A stretch of DNA of 64,000 nt, from the NCBI RefSeq assembly GCF_033898505.1, contig NZ_JAXAFK010000002.1:62001-126000 (forward strand), in the 5' to 3' direction. The notes below the pieces were generated by a model. It did no database searches, was not told where the DNA came from, and saw nothing but the letters and a program-made list of their open reading frames with translations. Positions 1 to 13,356 of this stretch are shown piece by piece (positions within the stretch are counted from its first letter, which is position 1; every line of letters starts with the position of its first letter). Made by a program: the position numbers and the translations under genes. Source of the DNA: Pectobacterium carotovorum. Lineage in GTDB: Bacteria > Pseudomonadota > Gammaproteobacteria > Enterobacterales > Enterobacteriaceae.

Positions 1-594
1 GTCGCGCCATTAGCCAACGCGGCGGATCAAACGAATCCCTATCGTTTAATGAATGAAGCGGCGGAAAAAACATTTGATCGTTTAAAGAACGAACAACCAA
101 AAATCAAACAAAGCCCTGACTATTTGCGTACTGTCGTACGTGAAGAACTGCTGCCGTATGTGCAGGTGAGATACGCTGGCGCGCTGGTTCTGGGTCGCTA
201 CTACAAAGATGCGACACCGGCACAGCGTGATGCCTACTTCAAAGCGTTTGAAGCCTATCTGGAGCAGGCTTACGGTCAGGCTCTGGCGATGTATAACGGG
301 CAGACTTACCAGATTGCGCCAGAACAGCCGCTGGGCAATGCCGATATCGTTTCCATTCGCGTGACCATCATTGATAACGGCGGCCGCCCTCCCGTACGTC
401 TGGATTTCCAATGGCGTAAGAACAGCAAAACCGGTAACTGGCAGGCGTACGACATGATTGCCGAAGGCGTCAGTATGATCACCACTAAGCAAAACGAGTG
501 GGCGACCATTCTGCGTCAGAAAGGCGTTGATGGCCTGACTCAACAGTTGGAATCCTCAGCGAAGCAGACCATCACGTTGGATCAGAAAAAGTAA
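1..594 (+). CDS. mlaC: MlaC, periplasmic phospholipid-binding shuttle (5' partial)
   Basis: The reading frame is open from base 1, so the gene starts upstream of the window. The first visible residues (VAPLANA, then ADQTNPY) look like the end of a Sec signal peptide with cleavage after ANA, so almost the whole mature protein (about 190 residues) is present. MlaC carries phospholipids across the periplasm between the outer-membrane MlaA-porin complex and the inner-membrane MlaFEDB ABC complex, keeping lipid asymmetry in the outer membrane. The MlaC-type stretch around [19 protein letters not shown] and the following mlaB support the call. It is the penultimate gene of the expected mlaFEDCB operon; only C and B fall in the window. 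Confidence 0.95.
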   Translation, partial: VAPLANAADQTNPYRLMNEAAEKTFDRLKNEQPKIKQSPDYLRTVVREELLPYVQVRYAGALVLGRYYKDATPAQRDAYFKAFEAYLEQAYGQALAMYNGQTYQIAPEQPLGNADIVSIRVTIIDNGGRPPVRLDFQWRKNSKTGNWQAYDMIAEGVSMITTKQNEWATILRQKGVDGLTQQLESSAKQTITLDQKK

Positions 595-601
595 TTTGGG
601 T

Positions 602-898
602 ATGAACATGGCGAACGCATTGAACTGGCAGGTGCAGGACTCCACGCTGGCGTTAACGGGCGATCTGGATCGTGAAACGCTGTTACCGTTTTGGCAGCAG
701 CGTGAAGCGTTGCTCGCGGGTAAAACCGTGCTGGATGTGTCGGGGTTAAACCGCGTTGATTCTGCCGGGTTGGCATTGCTGATGCACGTTTATCAGCAGC
801 CATCTTCAGGTAGTGAGATAACGATTGTTGGTGCCAGCGATCGGCTAAAAACGCTCATTGCGCTCTATAACCTGAATGAAATCATCCCCGTGTCTTAA
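602..898 (+). CDS. mlaB: MlaB, STAS-domain subunit of the Mla phospholipid transporter
   Basis: Small cytoplasmic STAS-domain protein (about 98 aa; E. coli MlaB 97 aa) that binds and stabilises the MlaF ATPase of the MlaFEDB complex. The match is clear across its length: WQVQDSTLALTGDLDRETLLPFW, then the STAS motif NRVDSAGLALL. In E. coli the equivalent motif has Thr52 (VDTGG); here the residue is Ser, a conservative change that keeps a hydroxyl. An ATG at 602 and another at 608 are both usable, and a TTG at 596 is less likely; 608 aligns best with E. coli. The gene begins 7-13 bases after mlaC, in the same operon, and is followed by a strong hairpin. Confidence 0.93.
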   Translation: MNMANALNWQVQDSTLALTGDLDRETLLPFWQQREALLAGKTVLDVSGLNRVDSAGLALLMHVYQQPSSGSEITIVGASDRLKTLIALYNLNEIIPVS

Positions 899-905
899 CC
901 TGTCA

Positions 906-945
906 CGCCGATGCCTGATTTCCCCTTCAGGCATCGGCGCATTCT
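906..945 (+). terminator. Terminator-like hairpin after mlaB
   Basis: A perfect 13-bp inverted repeat (CGCCGATGCCTGA at 906-918 with TCAGGCATCGGCG at 927-939) with an 8-base loop is followed by a modest T-rich stretch. It would end or attenuate the mla transcript before ibaG. Confidence 0.75.
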
Positions 946-1021
946 TTGTTTAAGATAGCGCCATATTCATCTAAGATACCTCCCTGTAAATCATCTCCCC
1001 CTGACATAGAAATCGAGAGCG

Positions 1022-1276
1022 ATGGAAAATAACGAAATTAAAGACGTGCTGATGAGCGCATTAGCACTGGAAGAAGCCCATGTTTCTGGTGATGGCAGCC
1101 ATTTTCAGGTCATCGTGGTGGGCGGACTTTTTGCTGGAATGAGCCGAGTAAAAAAACAGCAGGCCGTTTATGCGCCTCTGATGGAGTACATCGCGGATAA
1201 CCGTATTCATGCACTGTCAATCAAGGCCTATACGCCGGAAGAGTGGCAACGCGACCGTAAACTGAACGGCTTCTAA
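1022..1276 (+). CDS. ibaG: IbaG, BolA-family protein
   Basis: 84 aa, the same length as E. coli IbaG (YrbA) and nearly identical at the ends ([39 protein letters not shown]). BolA-like proteins pair with monothiol glutaredoxins to bind [2Fe-2S] clusters; IbaG is also linked to acid stress and envelope homeostasis. The BolA-fold core is [20 protein letters not shown]. The gene lies between the mla hairpin and murA, as in E. coli, probably with its own promoter in the 120-base gap. Confidence 0.96.
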   Translation: MENNEIKDVLMSALALEEAHVSGDGSHFQVIVVGGLFAGMSRVKKQQAVYAPLMEYIADNRIHALSIKAYTPEEWQRDRKLNGF

Positions 1277-1325
1277 ACACTCTCCGTGTGTGAGCAGAGA
1301 GAAATCGCCTGTATCAGTGTGATGA

Positions 1326-2621
<1,296 letters not shown>

Positions 2622-2658
2622 TCGCTTCCGCTATTCGTCTTCACTATGATGTTTACAG

Positions 2659-2687
2659 CCGGGTGGGGTCCCACCCGGTTTCTTGTT
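2659..2687 (+). terminator. Rho-independent terminator of murA
   Basis: GC-rich inverted repeat (CCGGGTGGG / CCCACCCGG, 2659-2678) followed by TTTCTTGTTT. It lies between convergent murA and degS; the T-run is on the plus strand, so it serves murA. Confidence 0.85.
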
Positions 2688-2731
2688 TACCCGCTGATAT
2701 CGTCTCGTCTATCAACTCGCCCTAGATACCG

Positions 2732-3844
2732 CTATTGAGTGGGAAATTCCTGGATCGTCATTTGTAGCGTGATTTGCTTAGTATCGTTGCTATCGTTATT
2801 ACGCTCAATCGTGACGGGAATGACGGTGCCGGGATGTATTTCTGAAACCTGCTCCATGGTTTCAATAATTGAGCGTGCAGGCTTATTGTTCACACTCACG
2901 ATGACGTCTTCGACACGAATACCCGCCTTATCCGCTGGCCCGCCTGGGTCGATAGTCTGAACGAGAATACCGCTTAATCGCCCCTGAACACCACGATTGT
3001 TGGCCAACGTGCTGTTCTCAATATTCTCGATCTGTACGCCGTTGACGCCAATATATCCACGCACCACGCGACCATCGCGGATGAGCTTGCCCATCACCTT
3101 GGTCGCCAGCGCCACGGGGATCGCAAAACTAATGCCTTCCGGCGTTTCGCCGTTGCTGCTTTTATCAAAAGAGAGGGTATTGATACCGACCAGTTCACCC
3201 AGTGTATTGACGAGCGCGCCGCCGGAATTCCCATGGTTAATGGAGGCGTCGGTTTGCAGCAAGTTTTGGCGTCCGACCTGGCTTCGTTGCTGGCCATAAG
3301 CGCTGAGGCTGACGCGGCCAGTGGCACTGATGACACCCTGCGTGACGGTTTGTCCCAGATTATAAGGGTTGCCGATCGCCATCACGACATCGCCAACGTG
3401 CGGGATACGGTCTGAATTGATTGGAATAACGGGCAGATTGACGCCATCAATTTGCAGCACAGCCAGATCGGTTAAAGAATCGGAACCGATCACGCGGGCT
3501 TCGTACAGCCTGCCGTCTGACAGTTCTATCTGGATCTGCTGCACGTTATTAATCACATGCTTGTTGGTTAAAATATACCCTTTTTCATTCATGATGACGC
3601 CAGACCCCAAGGGATGAATAGCGACTTCGCTGGGTTTATCCGCCTTGGCAACCCGGTTGTAAATGTTCACCACAGCAGGTGCTGCACGGCTGACGCCCTG
3701 ATGGTAGCTTACGGGCGAACCATCAGTCTGTCTGTCATTGTTTTTCAGAAACGACGTGCCAGACCCGACAAAGGGGAGTACGGCCAGAATAATACCGGCG
3801 ACGAGGGCACCAAAGAGTGCTGAACGTAATAACTTAGCAAGCAT
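2732..3844 (-). CDS. degS: DegS, inner-membrane-anchored site-1 protease of the sigma-E pathway
   Basis: Serine protease that senses unfolded outer-membrane protein C-termini through its PDZ domain and makes the first cut in anti-sigma factor RseA. 370 aa; E. coli DegS is 355. An N-terminal membrane anchor (about residues 8-28) is followed by a trypsin-like domain with triad His96 (NKHVI), Asp126 (SLTDLAVL) and Ser207 (NHGNSGGALVN), then one PDZ domain (about 260-345). The serine is six residues later than in E. coli (Ser201), apparently from a short insertion around RVSLSAYGQQRSQVGRQ. The C-terminus is also a little longer. It follows degQ on the same strand after 215 bases. Confidence 0.96.
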   Translation of the reverse strand: MLAKLLRSALFGALVAGIILAVLPFVGSGTSFLKNNDRQTDGSPVSYHQGVSRAAPAVVNIYNRVAKADKPSEVAIHPLGSGVIMNEKGYILTNKHVINNVQQIQIELSDGRLYEARVIGSDSLTDLAVLQIDGVNLPVIPINSDRIPHVGDVVMAIGNPYNLGQTVTQGVISATGRVSLSAYGQQRSQVGRQNLLQTDASINHGNSGGALVNTLGELVGINTLSFDKSSNGETPEGISFAIPVALATKVMGKLIRDGRVVRGYIGVNGVQIENIENSTLANNRGVQGRLSGILVQTIDPGGPADKAGIRVEDVIVSVNNKPARSIIETMEQVSEIHPGTVIPVTIERNNDSNDTKQITLQMTIQEFPTQ

Positions 3845-3897
3845 GGCCGTGATTTACTGTGGAAAAGGGAGGTAGGGGGAGGATATCACGAGAAGTT

Positions 3898-3930
3898 CGG
3901 ACACCGCATGACTCGGTGTCCGATTTTTTT
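3898..3930 (+). terminator. Plus-strand intrinsic-terminator-like hairpin between degQ and degS
   Basis: CGGACACCG (3898-3906) pairs with CGGTGTCCG (3914-3922) and is followed on the plus strand by ATTTTTTTAT. Both flanking genes are on the minus strand, and the minus-strand side of the hairpin has no T-run. It therefore looks like the 3' end of a plus-strand transcript rather than a terminator for degQ or degS. Confidence 0.6.
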
Positions 3931-4059
3931 ATGGCGTGCCATCCTTGGCCGCCACCCTTATGGGCCGTTGCTGATACAACGTTAAAAATTTCTCTCGGAA
4001 ATTTTTTAATATCAGCGAGGTTCTGCCCGGTTAAGCTGCCGAAAAAGACGACAGGGGGA

Positions 4060-5430
4060 TTAACGTAACAGCAGATAAATCGTTTCTTCGCCCCGGACGA
4101 TATTCAAAGCCAGAACGGAAGGTTTCGCTTCCAGCAGCTTGCGCAACTGCGTGATGTTTTCAATACGCTCACGGTTCACGCCGATGATGATATCGCCTTT
4201 CTGCAGACCAACCTGCGCCGCAGGTGTGTCTTTGGCGACGTTATCAATCTGTACGCCCTTGCTGCCGTCTTTCAATTGGCCATTGGTCAGAGACGCGCCC
4301 TGCAATGACGGTGAAAGCGTTTCGGCGCTGGTTGATGCCGATGAGCTGTTATCCAGCACGACGGACACTTCCTGCGGTTTGCCATCACGCAGCAGGCCGA
4401 TTTTCACGGTCTTGCCCGGCGCGGTGGTGCCGACTTTCGCCCGCAGTTCCGCAAAGCTGCTGATCGGTTTACCATCCAGCGTCGTCAACACGTCGCCCGC
4501 CTTGATACCCGCTTTCGCGGCGGCAGATTTCGGTAAGACTTCGCTGACGAAGGCACCGCGTTGTGCATCGACGTTGAAGGCTTTCGCCATCTCAGACGTC
4601 ATCTCACTGCCTTTAATACCCAGCAGCCCACGTTTGACTTCGCCAAATTCAACCAGCTGTTGTGCCAGATTCTGAGCCATGTTGCTGGGGATAGCGAAAC
4701 CGATACCGATGTTCCCGCCGCCCGGCGCCAGAATCGCCGTGTTAATACCGATCAGCTCACCGTTGAGGTTAACCAGCGCGCCTCCGGAGTTGCCGCGGTT
4801 GATAGAGGCATCGGTCTGGATGAAGTTTTCCAACCCTTCCAGATTCAGCCCGCTACGTCCCAGCGCGGAGATGATGCCGGAGGTCGCTGTTTGACCAAGG
4901 CCAAACGGGTTACCCACGGCAACGGCGAAATCACCGACGCGAAGTTGATCGGAATCAGCCATTTTCACCGCGACCAGATTCTTGGCGTCATTCAACTGTA
5001 GTAGGGCGATATCGGTCTGCTCGTCGCGACCAATCAGTTTTGCTTCATACTCGCGCCCGTCATTAAGCTGGACGCGAATTTTGTCGGCATTATTGATGAC
5101 GTGATTATTGGTGAGCACGTAACCTTTTGCGGCATCAATAATGACGCCAGAGCCCAGCCCTTCAAACGGACGAGAGCTTTGTTTGTCCGTCGGGAAGTTT
5201 GGGCCAAAGAAGAACTTAAACTCTTCCGGTACGCGCTGACGCTGTACCTGTGTACCTTCAACATGCACGCTGACGACGGCTGGCAAAACTTTTTCCAGCA
5301 TCGGGGCCAGGCTTGGCGTCTGTTGCCCTTGTACCACGGCAGGCAGCGCAGCATTCGCTGCGGGAAGCGTGGACAGGGTCAAACCTATACTCATTGCCAG
5401 TGCACTAAATAATAATGATGTTTTTTTCAT
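4060..5430 (-). CDS. degQ: DegQ, periplasmic HtrA-family serine protease/chaperone
   Basis: 456 aa (E. coli DegQ 455). The start at 5430 is chosen because it gives a proper signal peptide (MKKTSLLFSALAMSIGLTLS...ANA, cut before ALPAV) and has GAGAGA upstream; an in-frame extension to 5517 has no family support. The triad is His110 (TNNHVI), Asp140 (EQTDIALL) and Ser215 (NRGNSGGALVN). Two PDZ domains follow (roughly 260-350 and 370-456). DegQ forms oligomeric cages that degrade or hold misfolded periplasmic proteins. It is paired with degS on the same strand, as in E. coli. Confidence 0.96.
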   Translation of the reverse strand: MKKTSLLFSALAMSIGLTLSTLPAANAALPAVVQGQQTPSLAPMLEKVLPAVVSVHVEGTQVQRQRVPEEFKFFFGPNFPTDKQSSRPFEGLGSGVIIDAAKGYVLTNNHVINNADKIRVQLNDGREYEAKLIGRDEQTDIALLQLNDAKNLVAVKMADSDQLRVGDFAVAVGNPFGLGQTATSGIISALGRSGLNLEGLENFIQTDASINRGNSGGALVNLNGELIGINTAILAPGGGNIGIGFAIPSNMAQNLAQQLVEFGEVKRGLLGIKGSEMTSEMAKAFNVDAQRGAFVSEVLPKSAAAKAGIKAGDVLTTLDGKPISSFAELRAKVGTTAPGKTVKIGLLRDGKPQEVSVVLDNSSSASTSAETLSPSLQGASLTNGQLKDGSKGVQIDNVAKDTPAAQVGLQKGDIIIGVNRERIENITQLRKLLEAKPSVLALNIVRGEETIYLLLR

Positions 5431-5690
5431 TGTTATTAACTCTCTCACGGCCTGCGGATGAATAAAACGATGATATATAAACTTAAAGACACGGTGAAGA
5501 GTCAGACTGGCGATCAATGTGTAAAGTTCACTGCTGTTTCGTCAGCAGATTGTAACTATCGCTTTTATACAACGTGTTACCGAACGGTGGTGTTATCGAA
5601 CGATGGCAGCCGACGGTGCGCGTCTTAAACGGACAAACGCTTTAAGCGTAGAGCATAGGAAGGGAAAGCGTGAGGCGGAAAGCCCCACGT

Positions 5691-5892
<202 letters not shown>

Positions 5893-5903
5893 ATTAGTTG
5901 ATA

Positions 5904-6308
5904 TTACTTGCGAATCGGGCGTTCGCCCCGCAGCAGGCCTGATGCACCGTCGGAATAATCACGCGGTGGCATGTTCACCGGAGCCTGATCGTTATCCGCT
6001 TCGGATTCGGTCAGACGATATTTAAACGGATTATCCTGGCCGGGAACGTTAGGTAACAGGTTATTGGAGCTTTTCGCCATGTGCTGATAAAGCTGACGAT
6101 AATCATCCGCCATGTTATCCAATAGCTCCGCACTGCGGGCGAAGTGACCAACCAGTTCCTGACGATAGTCTTCCAGTTCGGTTTTGCTTTTCTCCAGCTC
6201 ATTCTGCAGTACCTGCTGTTGCCGCAGCTTACGGTTACCAAAGCGCATGGCTACAGCACCAATAATAATACCGACTACTAAACCTATCAGCGCATACTCC
6301 CAAGTCAT
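5904..6308 (-). CDS. zapG: ZapG (YhcB), inner-membrane division/envelope-coordination protein
   Basis: 134 aa; E. coli YhcB is 132. There is one N-terminal membrane segment (about residues 4-20, YALIGLVVGIIIGAVAM), then a coiled-coil region (RKLRQQQVLQNELEKSKTE...) and a polar C-terminal tail (DUF1043). YhcB/ZapG associates with the divisome and links division with envelope synthesis. The start at 6308 has an AGGAG ribosome site. It is divergent from zapE, with about 215 bases between them for both promoters. Confidence 0.94.
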   Translation of the reverse strand: MTWEYALIGLVVGIIIGAVAMRFGNRKLRQQQVLQNELEKSKTELEDYRQELVGHFARSAELLDNMADDYRQLYQHMAKSSNNLLPNVPGQDNPFKYRLTESEADNDQAPVNMPPRDYSDGASGLLRGERPIRK

Positions 6309-6523
6309 AATAGCTCCTATTTTGACGTCGTTGTCCCGTAGGGTTTTTCACTTAATAATAGTCACTATAACCGTTAACCTTGCCTGAGTGGAATCCTGAT
6401 ACTCGATGACGGAAGGGAATGTTGACCCACCGCAGACATCAAGGTTGTTAACTGCGACGATTACGGCTTAAATCGACGGCAACACACAGCAAAACACGAC
6501 TAACTTTTTTCTCAGGGATTGCG

Positions 6524-7675
6524 ATGGCTACTCCACAGACAACACGGCAGCAAACAACACCCTTGGCACGTTATCAGCAGGCGCTTTCCGCTGGTGAATA
6601 TCAGCCGGATGAGGTGCAGCGGCAAACGGTTGTGCGCCTGGAAGCGATACATCAGGCGCTATGCGAACGTGCTGCTGATGACAATGCAGGGGCATCCGGC
6701 CGCGTGGGAAAATGGCGTAGCTGGCTTGGGCTACGTGAGAAACGTGAATCTGCGCCAGTCCAAGGGTTGTATATGTGGGGCGGCGTCGGGCGCGGTAAAA
6801 CCTGGCTGATGGATATGTTTTTTCACAGCTTGCCCGCTGAGCGCAAAATGCGCCTGCATTTTCATCGTTTTATGCTGCGTGTGCATGAAGAACTGAACCA
6901 GTTTCAGGGGCAGGAAAATCCGTTGGAAAAAGTGGCCGACGGTTTTAAAGCGGAAACCGACGTGCTGTGTTTCGATGAATTCTTCGTCTCTGATATTACC
7001 GACGCGATGCTGCTGGCTGAGCTGCTGCGTGCGCTGTTTGCCCGCGGCATTGCGCTGGTGGCGACATCAAATATTCCGCCGGACGATCTCTACCGCAATG
7101 GATTACAACGCGCCCGTTTTCTTCCTGCGATTGAGCTGATTAAACAGCACTGTGAAGTGCGTAATGTCGATGCAGGTATCGATTATCGTTTGCGCACACT
7201 GACACAGGCACACCTTTATCTGTCTCCGTTGAATGAAGAGACCGAGGCCACGATGCAGCAGATGTTTACCCGCCTGACGGGGAAACGCTGGCAGACGCCG
7301 GGGCCGGTGCTGGAGATCAATCATCGCCCGTTGGCGACACTCGGCGTGAGTGATGGCGTGCTGGCGGTCGATTTCCACACGTTGTGTACCGAAGCGCGCA
7401 GCCAGAATGATTACATTGCGCTTTCGCGTCTCTACCACACGATGCTGCTGCACAATGTGACGGTGATGGAAACGAAGGAAGAAAACACCGCTCGTCGTTT
7501 TCTTGCGCTGGTGGACGAGTGCTACGAGCGTCGCATCAAATTGATTATTTCTGCGCAGGCATCCATGTTTGAGATTTATCAGGGGGAACACCTGAAATTT
7601 GAATATCAACGTTGTCTATCCCGTTTGCAGGAAATGCAAAGCGAAGAGTACTTGCGACAGCCCCATTTGGCGTAA
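6524..7675 (+). CDS. zapE: ZapE, AFG1-like division ATPase
   Basis: 383 aa; E. coli ZapE (YhcM) is 375. Walker A GGVGRGKTWLMD lies near residues 87-98, Walker B is LCFDEFFV, and sensor-type TSNIPPDDLY follows, as in the AFG1/ZapE P-loop ATPases. ZapE is recruited to the constricting Z-ring and destabilises FtsZ polymers with ATP; it is needed under heat and low oxygen. The start at 6524 has an AGGGA site. The gene is monocistronic, with a weak hairpin directly after the stop. Confidence 0.95.
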   Translation: MATPQTTRQQTTPLARYQQALSAGEYQPDEVQRQTVVRLEAIHQALCERAADDNAGASGRVGKWRSWLGLREKRESAPVQGLYMWGGVGRGKTWLMDMFFHSLPAERKMRLHFHRFMLRVHEELNQFQGQENPLEKVADGFKAETDVLCFDEFFVSDITDAMLLAELLRALFARGIALVATSNIPPDDLYRNGLQRARFLPAIELIKQHCEVRNVDAGIDYRLRTLTQAHLYLSPLNEETEATMQQMFTRLTGKRWQTPGPVLEINHRPLATLGVSDGVLAVDFHTLCTEARSQNDYIALSRLYHTMLLHNVTVMETKEENTARRFLALVDECYERRIKLIISAQASMFEIYQGEHLKFEYQRCLSRLQEMQSEEYLRQPHLA

Positions 7676-7693
7676 CGCAGGCTGCGGTTTTTT
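7676..7693 (+). terminator. Weak terminator after zapE
   Basis: A short CGCA/TGCG stem directly follows the zapE stop codon and leads into GTTTTTTAG. The stem is small, so termination may be partial. Confidence 0.4.
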
Positions 7694-7739
7694 AGTCATT
7701 TGCGTGTGAAAAAAGGTCGATCTTTGGGAATGACTTCTC

Positions 7740-8341
<602 letters not shown>

Positions 8342-8353
8342 TCGGGATTATAG

Positions 8354-8749
<396 letters not shown>

Positions 8750-8783
8750 TTTCTTGCTGCTTTGCAGCGAAATCAATGCAAAA

Positions 8784-8812
8784 AACCCGGTGCTGGTCAC
8801 CGGGTTTTTTAT
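8784..8812 (+). terminator. Rho-independent terminator of rplM-rpsI
   Basis: CCCGGTG (8786-8792) pairs with CACCGGG (8798-8804), preceded by A5 and followed by six Ts. Confidence 0.92.
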
Positions 8813-9079
8813 GTCTAAAATAAATTTCTTTGAAATATACGCTTTACTTTCAGTGTGTTAGAGATGAAGTTACGCTTATACCCCCACAAAACGAACAAAA
8901 TCTGATAAGCTATTCGCCGATTTTATGCCTGTGTGCCAGCTATCGCGTCGCTGTTTAAAACGCCAGATATTGTCGGGCGATGTTTACACACATTGGCGAG
9001 CAGAATTTCGAATAGCGGTTTGCAGGTTATTGACTGCGCGGTTATTCGCCATATTTTCTCGATAAACTTGGAGGTTTTC

Positions 9080-9721
9080 ATGGCTGTCGCTGCCAACAAA
9101 CGTTCGGTAATGACGCTGTTTTCTGGTCCATCCGACATTTTTAGCCATCAGGTGCGCATCGTATTGGCGGAAAAAGGTGTGAGTGTCGAGATTGAGCAGG
9201 TAGACATGGATAATCTGCCTCAGGATCTTATTGACCTCAATCCTTACGGTTCCGTGCCGACGCTGGTCGATCGCGAACTGACGCTCTATGAATCACGCAT
9301 TATCATGGAGTATCTGGATGAACGTTTTCCTCATCCGCCGTTAATGCCTGTCTATCCGGTTGCGCGCGGTAATAGCCGCCTGATGATGCATCGCATTGAG
9401 AGCGACTGGTATTCTTTACTGAAGAAAATTACCCATGGCAGTGCGCAGGAAGCGGACGCGGCGCGTAAGCAACTGCGTGAAGAGCTGCTGGCCATTGCCC
9501 CGGTGTTCAATGAAGCGCCTTATTTCATGAGCGAAGAGTTCAGTCTGGTGGATTGCTATCTGGCTCCGCTGCTGTGGCGTCTGCCGCAGTTAGGCATTGA
9601 ACTGAGTGGTTCGGGCGCGAAAGAGCTGAAAGGCTACATGACTCGCGTCTTTGAGCGTGATGCGTTCCTGGCTTCCCTGACGGAAGTGGAACGTGAAATG
9701 CGTTTGCAAACCCGAGGTTAA
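9080..9721 (+). CDS. sspA: Stringent starvation protein A
   Basis: 213 aa (E. coli SspA 212). Glutathione-S-transferase fold without GST activity; it binds RNA polymerase and changes transcription during starvation and acid stress. The N-terminal thioredoxin-like part holds LFSGPSDIFSHQVRIVLAEKG and NPYGSVPTLVDREL, with a helical C-terminal half. The start at 9080 is fixed by a clear GGAGG eight bases upstream and by the family N-terminus MAVAANKRSVMTLF; an open extension back to 8933 is not used. sspB follows after 5 bases, so the two are co-expressed. Confidence 0.97.
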   Translation: MAVAANKRSVMTLFSGPSDIFSHQVRIVLAEKGVSVEIEQVDMDNLPQDLIDLNPYGSVPTLVDRELTLYESRIIMEYLDERFPHPPLMPVYPVARGNSRLMMHRIESDWYSLLKKITHGSAQEADAARKQLREELLAIAPVFNEAPYFMSEEFSLVDCYLAPLLWRLPQLGIELSGSGAKELKGYMTRVFERDAFLASLTEVEREMRLQTRG

Positions 9722-9726
9722 ACTGT

Positions 9727-10233
9727 ATGGCGTTGTCTCAACTGTCTCCGCGTCGTCCGTATTTATTACGGGCTTTTTATGATTGGTTGCTGGATAACCA
9801 ATTAACGCCTCATCTGGTGGTAGATGTCACTCTGCCGGGTGTTATGGTGCCGATGGAGTTCGCCCGTGACGGCCAGATCGTGCTGAATATCGCACCGCGC
9901 GCTGTTGGCGGCCTTGAGTTAGCTGATGACAGCGTTCGTTTCAATGCCCGTTTTGGCGGCGTACCGCGCCAGGTCTACGTGCCGATGGCGGCCGTAATGG
10001 CGATTTATGCGCGTGAGAACGGGGCTGGAACGATGTTTGAGCCTGAACCTGCTTACGAAGAATCAGCAGGTGAATTTGAAGACTTCCAGGAAGGCGCTCC
10101 CTCTTCAGGGACGGTGATATCGATTGTCGAGAGTCCGCCTGATTCTGAAGCCCCTGACGATGGCCCCGGTTCTGATGATGAACCGCCACAGCCGCCTAAA
10201 GGTGGCAGACCGTCGCTGCGGGTTGTTAAATAA
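9727..10233 (+). CDS. sspB: Stringent starvation protein B, ClpXP adaptor
   Basis: 168 aa. The N-terminal substrate-binding domain (about 1-110; SPRRPYLLRAFYDWLLDN) recognises ssrA-tagged peptides and RseA fragments. A long acidic, proline-rich linker (about 112-158) leads to the C-terminal ClpX-docking peptide GGRPSLRVVK, ending in the family LRVVK motif. It tethers tagged substrates to ClpXP. It shares the sspA transcript. Through RseA degradation it is functionally linked to degS earlier in the window. Confidence 0.97.
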   Translation: MALSQLSPRRPYLLRAFYDWLLDNQLTPHLVVDVTLPGVMVPMEFARDGQIVLNIAPRAVGGLELADDSVRFNARFGGVPRQVYVPMAAVMAIYARENGAGTMFEPEPAYEESAGEFEDFQEGAPSSGTVISIVESPPDSEAPDDGPGSDDEPPQPPKGGRPSLRVVK

Positions 10234-10242
10234 TTCATTTTC

Positions 10243-10270
10243 AAGGGCACCACTGCGGTGCCCTTTTCTA
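10243..10270 (+). terminator. Rho-independent terminator of sspAB
   Basis: AAGGGCACC (10243-10251) pairs with GGTGCCCTT (10257-10265), followed by TTC-TATTT. It lies between convergent sspB and the SDR gene. Confidence 0.88.
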
Positions 10271-10295
10271 TTTCTGTTGTTAGCTAAATATGCCG

Positions 10296-11448
<1,153 letters not shown>

Positions 11449-11862
11449 ATGCATCAAGGTCGTTGTTTATGCGGCGGGGTGACGATTTCCACGACGCACT
11501 CGGTGAGTGATGTCAGCGCGTGCCATTGTGGAATGTGCCAGACGTGGGGCGGTGGACCGTTGATGTCCGTCGAATGCACGGATCCGGCGATTGAGATAAA
11601 AGGCGAGGAGAACATTACGGTCTGGCCGTCATCGGAATGGGCCGAACGCGGTTTTTGCCGTGTGTGTGGAACGCATCTGTTTTACCGACTGCGTGGCGGT
11701 AATGCCTATCATATTCCAGCGGGATTTTTTGCTGACGAGACGGATAAGACGCTGATATCACAAATTTATATTGATAAGAAACCGGGTTACTACTCATTTG
11801 TTGAGAAGACACCGACGCTGACGGAGCAGGATATTATCGCGCTTTATGCAGGTAAAGATTGA
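11449..11862 (+). CDS. GFA/Mss4-like zinc protein
   Basis: 137-aa single-domain protein of the GFA family (named after glutathione-dependent formaldehyde-activating enzyme; Mss4-like fold). The zinc-binding cysteines are visible: RCLCGGV near the N-terminus, CHCGMCQTWGGG, and FCRVCGTHLFYR. The start at 11449 is preferred because AGGGGGAG lies just upstream and the protein then begins MHQGRCLCGG; the frame extends upstream to 11410 without support. Most members have no demonstrated substrate, so no reaction is assigned. Confidence 0.82.
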   Translation: MHQGRCLCGGVTISTTHSVSDVSACHCGMCQTWGGGPLMSVECTDPAIEIKGEENITVWPSSEWAERGFCRVCGTHLFYRLRGGNAYHIPAGFFADETDKTLISQIYIDKKPGYYSFVEKTPTLTEQDIIALYAGKD

Positions 11863-11883
11863 AGGCTCAGGTAAGGGCGGAAA

Positions 11884-11910
11884 AAGAAAAGGGCAGCCTA
11901 CGCTGCCCTT
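11884..11910 (-). terminator. Terminator of gltBD (minus strand)
   Basis: AAGGGCAGC / GCTGCCCTT inverted repeat (about 11889-11910); read on the minus strand it is followed by TTTTCTTTTTC. It separates convergent gltD and the GFA gene. Confidence 0.82.
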
Positions 11911-11928
11911 AAGAGAAGTGAGTCGTTT

Positions 11929-13356
<1,428 letters not shown>

